Virus record (IMG/VR): IMGVR_UViG_3300050821_001428
Location: 80,268 to 144,267 of that record
Origin: a virus
DNA: 64,000 nucleotides
Strand: one strand, 5' to 3'
Below the pieces are notes generated by a model. The model was given only the letters and a program-made list of their open reading frames with translations. It was not told where the DNA came from and did not search any database. Each line of letters begins with the position of its first letter. The first letter of the stretch is position 1. Shown here piece after piece: positions 57,782 to 64,000 of the stretch. The position numbers and the translations under genes are program-made.

Positions 57782-60700
57782 ATGATAGTAAATCCAAAAT
57801 TTAGCATCAGTTTATCAGAGATACATGATGAAATTTGTCATCGCGGTTGGGAGATCATTAAATGCAAGTATGATAAGAAGACAGATCGTTATACCGCTCA
57901 TGCAAAGAACGAGTTAGATCAAGAGGTTGAAGCTTTTGGCAAGAATCCGAAGCAGGCTCTTGCAAATCTTCTAAATAATGTAGCTTATGAACATGCGAAG
58001 GGGATTCAAAGACTCGCACGTTGGAAGCAAACGTTCGAAGGGCAATTACTACAAATTGCTGAGGCATACTCTAAGGCTCCTGCCTACGAGAAGAAGGCTG
58101 CTGCTGCGTTTCTAGAACTTTCCGCCGAATGCGAATCTCGCGCTAAGGTTATACGTCAGCATATTCAGGTGACTACGGTCAATAATCCCGAACCATATCC
58201 GACTTCCGACAAGATGTATGACGATGTGCGTAAACGTCGCAAACTTGAGGTCAGCGCAGTAGCAGCGGATAATCATCCTATCTGGACAAGAGAACAAGTA
58301 GTTGACTATCGTATTTGCATTGACGTTCTAGGATTCACGGCGGCTAACGCTAATTGGGGTTGGGAAGGTACAAATTATGCGTTTGGTGCTTTTGCCGCAT
58401 TGTTGCCAGAGCTAGCCCAGGAAGCACTCTTTAGCGAGCTTGTAGGACAGACGGCATATGCAACTTATTATCGTGCCTATGGCCCAGCCAAGATTTGCCT
58501 TTTGACTAAGTTTATCGAAAAAGCGATGAGGGAAGAAAATCCTCATCGTGGTTTCCGTGGTATCCATCCCTCCCAGATGTTATTGCCTAGCGAGACTCCA
58601 GAGGCGAAGCAAAAAACTGCTGGTATTGCCAAGAAAACTAAGCCAAACGCCGATGGTTCGATGCCCTTTGACATTAATGATGGCTGGTCATCAACTCTAG
58701 AGAATATTCCAACTGTTCACTATCCGACTGAATTTAGCGACTTCTTTAATCTACGCGGCGCAAGCGATGTTTTAGATGGTCTACATACTGATTGGGCCGA
58801 AACTATTCACGATAATTCTGATAGTGCGCATATACGTCAAGAATGGCGTACATATAAGTTAGATGACCCTGAAGGAGCCTTACGTATTAAGCACGCTGTG
58901 GCGAATGCCATCAAGGGTGCATTATTACTAGAAGATAATACGCTAGGTCATGGGGCCGTTCAATATCAAGCTCTTCTTCACAAGGTGTCTGATGATCCAG
59001 AAGAGCTTATCAAAACGCTTAATGGGGCACGTTCTGAATGGAACGTTGAGCGTTTTGGTGAACATACTTCAGAAGAGCATCGCCCTTGGGCTATTGCTGA
59101 TGCTAAATCTGGCCAAATTCCCATGTTTGCATTAGCAAACTTGATTTATGAAAAGAATCCAGATATGAAGTTGATGGATGCTCATAAAGAAGCACAACGC
59201 ACTATCCATCAGATGTTAAGTCGATTCCATGAACAGGCCAAGGCTGAAGAAAATACAGATAATATACCAAAAGATGAGGCTGGCTGGCAGACCGAATCCA
59301 AGGCTATTGAAAAGCTCATGAAGTGGTTAGATATAACCACCGGTTCGCACGGTAAGTTTGATCATTGGATGGTCCCTGGACAACATGTGTCGGCTATCGA
59401 TCCTATTAAGCCGCATAAATATGACCCTGGCTACGATCAGTACGATAATCATAAAGTATTTAACCTTCAACGCTTCCCGGCGATACATGGCAAGCATATC
59501 CAAACAATTTCTAAGTTAATCAAAAGCCTTGATCAAATCGTAGAAGAGGCGTTAATTGACGTTCATAATCATGACGGCAAGGGGCACCATTTCCGTGCAT
59601 TTATAATGCACTTGGTTGATATTGATCCTAAGACCGTAGGTGTTATGTGGCTATTACTCGCTCCGTATACGTCGCAGCTTTCAATGATTGATGAAGAAAT
59701 GGCTGGTGCCCTTGGTCATCATGCGGAAGGTCGCGCTGCAAGGAATTATTTTCTTCATGAAAGAGAATTAATTGCTCACCGTGACGGTATGGGTCTAGCT
59801 CATATACCTTTGGGGCATTTTAATCTTGCGCTTAAAGGAGGCCACGTCGCAGGTGGGTCTAAGCAATCATCCGAAAACGACAAACACGATCATCAGGACT
59901 TAAGTAGCTTGCGTATTGAGAATCCTACGCCCGCCTGGAAGGTTAAACTAAAATCCCCCGGTGATCTTTTATATAACTTCTCTTTAACTCCCGATGTTGT
60001 CAAGCCTATTCAAGAGCATTGGAATAACACGGTAGCTACACAATTTGCGCCAGATGAGACTCCTACCAAGAGCCATCGTCCTGGCTTTATGATGATCGCT
60101 ACCAATCCTATTGAACGCAAGATGGCATCTAAGATGCAGGAATATCGCAACCTTGGTATGAGTGTGCAGGACGTATGGAATAAGATAGATGAACCAAGTG
60201 ATATAATTGACAAATGGACAAAAAATACAAACGATCTGACACAGAAGAATTTATCAAACAGTTGGAAAACAGCGGCAGAGATTTGGGAATCCTCACCAAT
60301 CACCCCGAATGGCCACACTATCGCTCACATAGAAAATGCTCCATCAATCAATTCGACCCAGGCCCCCTATCTGATGACGAGTGGATCAACGAATTTATCG
60401 AATGGTTACGTGAGCGCAGTGCATCCAACCTGGCTGAATCAATGGATTCAGCATAACGGACCATATTTAACCCATTATACCCCCAACCCTAATACCGTTC
60501 AGGATATATATCGTAATGGACTCATCCCAGCTTCGCAACTAGATCAAGATCAAAAATTTTATAGTGGAAAGTTAACTTCTAGACCTGATCATGTATATCT
60601 TCAGGGATCTATTCCGGCCCCAAACTTTTCAAATAATTATGTTGCTGTGGATTTACGTAAATTAGATCCGTCTAATCTCAATCCAGATGAGGATTCCTTA

Positions 60701-61888
60701 TTACATACCAATCACCCATTTGATGATATACCATATGGTAATGGACGTACCCCTGTAAATTTCCCTTACCAAAGTTATGGTCATTGGGCACATCAATATA
60801 ATCTAGCGCATCCAAAACATACAAGTTGGAGTTTAAATTCAATAGGTACTGTTGCACATCAAGGTATGATTACTCCAGATCAATTAACTCCAATGGCGCA
60901 AGTATATACTGATTTGCAACAAAATTGGCCACATGTATTATCCAATTATGGTCCCACCCATCGAGTACCTTACAATTCACGGTGGGATGATCTTGGCACT
61001 AAAGAATCTGCGCAACCGGGCTGGACAGACTTTTACCACGCTACACCACGCGCTAATAGAGAATCAATTCAAAATCTTGGTTTGATGGGCGAAAATGGCT
61101 CATCGCCATGGGGTGACACGACACGAAGTTGGGGGCAGCCTTATGGTAACTATTTCTTTGATAATCCAAATGATGCTGTGACATATGCAAATTCAGCGTA
61201 TAATCGGTTCAAGCGCGATGGGGCTGATGACTATGAGCGTCAGTATACTCAGGCCGAGCCGCCTCAGGGTTGGGGTAATCTAAATGATGATGAATATGAT
61301 CAATGGCATGAAGATAATCCTCCTACACAGAGAACAGAAGATCCTGAAGGCTGGGATGTTTGGAAGGTAAATACCCGAGGATTGAATATCAATCGTGACC
61401 CCGAAGCAAACCTAGTATCTCCTCGCAGTCCTCAGGATATTCATCCCGATATGAATAATAGCGATGCTCCGTGGGATGAGCAATTGGAAGATGCAATTAA
61501 TATGTATGGCGGTAGTCCTAATCGTTATTATACACAAGATCATATAGAACCGGAACGTGTACAGCTACATCAGCATATTCCAATGTGGCAAAACCATGAC
61601 GATGACGAATACGAATACGAATACGAATATGAGACACATCACCCGATGCATTGGGATGAGGCGCTGCTACATAGGCCAAAGTTCCCTGCACATAGCTCTA
61701 TTAAGACAGCCGATAAACTACACGATTTCTTAATGAATCCAAAGAGTCGTCCTGATACCAATTTAAATCCACATTGGAATCCCGACACACATAAGTACGA
61801 GAATGAGCTATATCAATCATCACCGCAATCGGTACCCCAACAGTTACCACAACCTATACAACCAGTACCGGGAGGGGCTTGGAGCTAA
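57782..61888 (+). CDS. Giant protein with two ADP-ribosyltransferase-like C-terminal domains
   Basis: The 1368-residue protein has an N-terminal dsRBD-like segment (about 5-65) and a long helical middle. It contains conserved-looking phrases GFTAANANWGWEGTNYAFGA and HNHDGKGHHFRAFIMHLVD. Two C-terminal domains look like the ART/Tpt1/DarT fold. At about 895-1035 LTHYTPNPNTVQDIYRNGLI is followed by YVAVDLRKLDPSNLNPDEDS. At about 1084-1270 DFYHATPRANRESIQNLGLM leads to GNYFFDNPNDAVTYAN and DVWKVNTRGLNINRDPE. T4 Alt and ModA are phage precedents for injected ARTs. A short acidic (EY) repeat precedes the C-terminus. Catalytic activity is inferred only. Confidence 0.75.
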   Translation: MIVNPKFSISLSEIHDEICHRGWEIIKCKYDKKTDRYTAHAKNELDQEVEAFGKNPKQALANLLNNVAYEHAKGIQRLARWKQTFEGQLLQIAEAYSKAPAYEKKAAAAFLELSAECESRAKVIRQHIQVTTVNNPEPYPTSDKMYDDVRKRRKLEVSAVAADNHPIWTREQVVDYRICIDVLGFTAANANWGWEGTNYAFGAFAALLPELAQEALFSELVGQTAYATYYRAYGPAKICLLTKFIEKAMREENPHRGFRGIHPSQMLLPSETPEAKQKTAGIAKKTKPNADGSMPFDINDGWSSTLENIPTVHYPTEFSDFFNLRGASDVLDGLHTDWAETIHDNSDSAHIRQEWRTYKLDDPEGALRIKHAVANAIKGALLLEDNTLGHGAVQYQALLHKVSDDPEELIKTLNGARSEWNVERFGEHTSEEHRPWAIADAKSGQIPMFALANLIYEKNPDMKLMDAHKEAQRTIHQMLSRFHEQAKAEENTDNIPKDEAGWQTESKAIEKLMKWLDITTGSHGKFDHWMVPGQHVSAIDPIKPHKYDPGYDQYDNHKVFNLQRFPAIHGKHIQTISKLIKSLDQIVEEALIDVHNHDGKGHHFRAFIMHLVDIDPKTVGVMWLLLAPYTSQLSMIDEEMAGALGHHAEGRAARNYFLHERELIAHRDGMGLAHIPLGHFNLALKGGHVAGGSKQSSENDKHDHQDLSSLRIENPTPAWKVKLKSPGDLLYNFSLTPDVVKPIQEHWNNTVATQFAPDETPTKSHRPGFMMIATNPIERKMASKMQEYRNLGMSVQDVWNKIDEPSDIIDKWTKNTNDLTQKNLSNSWKTAAEIWESSPITPNGHTIAHIENAPSINSTQAPYLMTSGSTNLSNGYVSAVHPTWLNQWIQHNGPYLTHYTPNPNTVQDIYRNGLIPASQLDQDQKFYSGKLTSRPDHVYLQGSIPAPNFSNNYVAVDLRKLDPSNLNPDEDSLLHTNHPFDDIPYGNGRTPVNFPYQSYGHWAHQYNLAHPKHTSWSLNSIGTVAHQGMITPDQLTPMAQVYTDLQQNWPHVLSNYGPTHRVPYNSRWDDLGTKESAQPGWTDFYHATPRANRESIQNLGLMGENGSSPWGDTTRSWGQPYGNYFFDNPNDAVTYANSAYNRFKRDGADDYERQYTQAEPPQGWGNLNDDEYDQWHEDNPPTQRTEDPEGWDVWKVNTRGLNINRDPEANLVSPRSPQDIHPDMNNSDAPWDEQLEDAINMYGGSPNRYYTQDHIEPERVQLHQHIPMWQNHDDDEYEYEYEYETHHPMHWDEALLHRPKFPAHSSIKTADKLHDFLMNPKSRPDTNLNPHWNPDTHKYENELYQSSPQSVPQQLPQPIQPVPGGAWS

Positions 61889-62049
61889 TGCATTATCATT
61901 GGAAGACAGGACAACCTTGTAATTGTGGTTTTCATAAGCCAGTAGCAAACGAAGCACAATGGATTACGCCAGAATATACACCAAGAGGTGATGACAGCCG
62001 TGAAATTGTAGGACAGCGGCGGGATAATACAGATGAATCAGATAACTAG
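61888..62049 (+). CDS. 53-residue Cys/His peptide between effector genes
   Basis: ATG at 61888 shares a base with the previous stop (TAATG). The 53-codon frame begins MHYHWKTGQPCNCGFHKPVA, with CNC and several His that could bind a metal. It ends by overlapping the start of the next gene by 17 bases, as in tight phage operons. It may be real; function is unknown. Confidence 0.58.
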   Translation: MHYHWKTGQPCNCGFHKPVANEAQWITPEYTPRGDDSREIVGQRRDNTDESDN

Positions 62050-63850
62050 TATGTCGGCTGATGAACTGCATGTGTCTCTTAAGGTACCACGTTATGCAGC
62101 TAAGGAGATATTTAGATGGGCCAGAGAACAGCAATGGCCCGAAGGCACCCAGCTTGAAGATTTTAATGAGTATCACTGCACGCTGCTCTACTCGCCAAAT
62201 GGATATCAATATTGGTCAGATGCCTGGTTTATTCCAAAGCTTGAAGTCTTAGAAGCACAGGTAGTAGGATTTGATAACTTTGGTGACGGCGAGGGGGAAC
62301 AGGTAGCTTATGTATTACGTCTACATGGTGAGGATCTTCAAGCCGAGGCGGAGAAGCTTCAATCGGAAGCTAGTCACGTCGGGGTCATCGACAATTTTCT
62401 AGGCGCTTATAAGCCACATATTACCATAGGTTACGGGCCAGTTAAGGTCAATGTTACACCGCCTGATATGTTATTAGATTTAGGTCCGGTAGAAGTCTCG
62501 CCACCGCGTCTAGAACTAACAGATACACCATCATTAGAAGGTATCGCCAAGGATTTACACCAAGAATATCAAGACGGTACATCGCCAACTGAAATTGTCA
62601 TGTATGCAGCAAATCGCCTCAATGTCGCAGGGTTCCCTGACGACGATATCACTATACAGGCAGCCCTAGAGTCTTGGCAGATCCTTTACCCTGAAGATGT
62701 TATTTTACAGCATACGGCGGAATGGGCTTGGAATTCTGGCTTTGAACATTTAATAGATCAATATTCACCTCATGGACTTTCATGTCTTTATGACGAAACC
62801 CCAAATATGATTGATATCTCACATATAGAGGTAGATCCTGCTCGTCGTAATACGGGAATTGGGTCTAAATTCATGGAAGCCGCCCATCAATATGCCCAGA
62901 GTGTTGGTAAGCAACTGAATATCTCAAGGGTGGACAATGCCCCATTCTTTAATAAATTTCCATTTTTACAGCAACAAGACGCTAAGACATTCGTTACCGC
63001 ATCGATATGGGATGAGACTAACAATTGGCGACCAAGCTCTCTTATAGCCGCACAGCATAGTAGTCAAAATATAATGCCTAATGATCATTCGTATTATCAT
63101 GCGGCTTTAAACCAATTTACACCAAATCCGAATAGTGGTGTCCATAAATCATTTATTAATACAGAAACACCTAATCAGCTTTATATCAAGCCAGAACAAC
63201 CAGATGACTATCATCGCGATTCTCCGATTAAAGAGCGTGGAGCATTTATATTAGGTAACGCTATGGGCATGAATGTGCCACAAGCAGTGGTTAGACCTGT
63301 GGTAATACCACAACATCAGTTGTATGCAACAAGTCGTGAGGCATTTCAAAAGAGAAACCCGCGACATCATCCGGATAAACCCATTAGAGCGTATGCGTCG
63401 GTACATCATGGCGTTCCTAATAGCCAGACATTGGAAGATTATCTATATGACCAGGGTATTTATAGTCACGAACTGCAATCACAGTGGATGGCTACGCAAC
63501 CCGAGGAACGTCGTAAGACGTTATTATTTGACCAAGTTATTGGTAATCAAGACAGACATAGTGGTAATCTATTAATAGATAATAATAATCAGTGGCATCA
63601 GATCGATCATGGAGGGGCATTCAGAAATGTGACCGATGATGGAGCAGATCATTTCTTTTTTAATAAAGATTTTTATGATCAACCACTAACGAATGAAGAA
63701 CGTCAGCGAGTACAAGCCGCGCGTCAGGCTATTGACAATCCCAAACATTCTGCTATATTTAGTCATCCCGACCTACATCCAAAGGTCTTAAATCAGCGCA
63801 TTAATACGCTGCTCAATACAGGGAAATTTATCACACCACCCGTATCATAA
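62033..63850 (+). CDS. Three-domain protein: 2H phosphoesterase, GNAT and HipA/PI3K-like kinase
   Basis: The 605-residue protein has three parts. Residues 40-140 carry the two HxT motifs of 2H phosphoesterases: HCTLLY (His 48, Thr 50) and HITIGYG (His 129, Thr 131). Residues about 225-315 look like GNAT, with IEVDPARRNTGIGSKFME. Residues about 380-600 hold kinase-like motifs: YIKPEQ (Lys 386), IGNQDRHSGNLLID (Asp 507, Asn 512) and QIDHGGAF (Asp 525). 2H enzymes of phages such as Acb1 cleave cyclic-nucleotide defence signals; HipA-type kinases modify host targets. The motifs are visible; substrates are unknown. The alternative start at 62051 would drop six residues. Confidence 0.75.
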   Translation: MNQITSMSADELHVSLKVPRYAAKEIFRWAREQQWPEGTQLEDFNEYHCTLLYSPNGYQYWSDAWFIPKLEVLEAQVVGFDNFGDGEGEQVAYVLRLHGEDLQAEAEKLQSEASHVGVIDNFLGAYKPHITIGYGPVKVNVTPPDMLLDLGPVEVSPPRLELTDTPSLEGIAKDLHQEYQDGTSPTEIVMYAANRLNVAGFPDDDITIQAALESWQILYPEDVILQHTAEWAWNSGFEHLIDQYSPHGLSCLYDETPNMIDISHIEVDPARRNTGIGSKFMEAAHQYAQSVGKQLNISRVDNAPFFNKFPFLQQQDAKTFVTASIWDETNNWRPSSLIAAQHSSQNIMPNDHSYYHAALNQFTPNPNSGVHKSFINTETPNQLYIKPEQPDDYHRDSPIKERGAFILGNAMGMNVPQAVVRPVVIPQHQLYATSREAFQKRNPRHHPDKPIRAYASVHHGVPNSQTLEDYLYDQGIYSHELQSQWMATQPEERRKTLLFDQVIGNQDRHSGNLLIDNNNQWHQIDHGGAFRNVTDDGADHFFFNKDFYDQPLTNEERQRVQAARQAIDNPKHSAIFSHPDLHPKVLNQRINTLLNTGKFITPPVS

Positions 63851-63878
63851 TCCATGGATATAGTAACACGAAAGTAAC

Positions 63879-64000
63879 ATGAAACATACCCATATTCATA
63901 ATAACAATCATGAGGGGATCTTGTGGGTCGATGAGAATGGCGACCTTCAAGCCGGTGACAGGTATGCAAAGATGCATATGGACACGTTAAGCAGGTCTGG
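63879..64000 (+). CDS. Unknown protein, partial, runs off right edge
   Basis: ATG at 63879 opens a frame that stays open to the window end (about 40 codons): MKHTHIHNNNHEGILWVDEN, then GDLQAGDRYAKMHMDTLSR. It is His/Asn-rich at the start. Its position 29 bases after the previous stop fits the same operon. No family can be given from this fragment. Confidence 0.6.
   Translation, partial: MKHTHIHNNNHEGILWVDENGDLQAGDRYAKMHMDTLSRS

Noticed and set aside
61600-61635. GAATAC short tandem repeat
   Set aside because: It encodes a brief Glu-Tyr run inside the giant protein; no sign of a separate element or origin.

Overview
The window looks like part of the genome of a large contractile-tailed bacteriophage (myovirus). 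The evidence is an ordered tail and baseplate operon (sheath, tube, frameshifted tail chaperones, tape measure, hub with lysin, spike, gp25-like wedge, gpJ-like wedge). There is also a capsid operon with a major capsid protein, a decoration protein and a maturation protease. An actinobacterial host is inferred, not proven. The reasons are the protease family, the ThyX plus dCTP-deaminase pair, a small conserved 'ANPLFGRGDPGVLNYR' protein, very GC-rich patches inside fibre genes, and several genes whose -10 box sits 6 to 8 nt before the start codon (leaderless style). Most of the sequence is moderate in GC. No rRNA, credible tRNA or CRISPR array was seen, and terminase and portal were not recognised.

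Layout. 1-21,331 (minus strand, read right to left): head-tail joining proteins, sheath, tube, chaperones, tape measure, baseplate hub/lysin, spike, wedge proteins and a further structural gene that leaves the window. One small plus-strand membrane gene lies inside this block. 21,326-22,828 (plus): an unknown protein, an ApaH-like phosphoesterase and a 48-residue membrane protein. 22,820-32,383 (minus): small structural proteins, a GT4 glycosyltransferase, and a 1775-residue collagen-like/beta-helix tail fibre with its partner. 32,540-38,958 (plus): two cysteine-peptidase lysis candidates, a MoxR ATPase with a VWA/HExxH partner, an HNH nuclease, and an HNH protein fused to a Mom-like acyltransferase domain. 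39,012-50,437 (minus): major capsid protein, decoration protein, a maturation protease carrying an intein and a nested scaffold start, and a series of zinc-ribbon-rich proteins. 50,485-64,000 (plus): a glycine-rich adhesin, a GC-rich carbohydrate-active-like protein, a nicotinamidase-like protein without its catalytic Cys, small proteins, dCTP deaminase, ThyX, a membrane protein, and two giant multidomain proteins with ADP-ribosyltransferase-like, 2H-phosphoesterase, GNAT and HipA/PI3K-like kinase signatures.

How it fits together. Minus-strand operons build the virion. Plus-strand cassettes supply lysis, nucleotide metabolism and what look like host-takeover or counter-defence effectors. Hairpins at 22,780, 30,753, 34,238, 38,962 and 40,871 sit at operon borders. 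The likeliest undescribed systems are the HNH-Mom fusion (37,510-38,958) and the polyeffector pair (57,782-63,850). The protease gene that combines an intein in a zinc ribbon with an internal scaffold start (40,952-44,920) is also unusual. Functions are read from motifs by eye; no database search was run.
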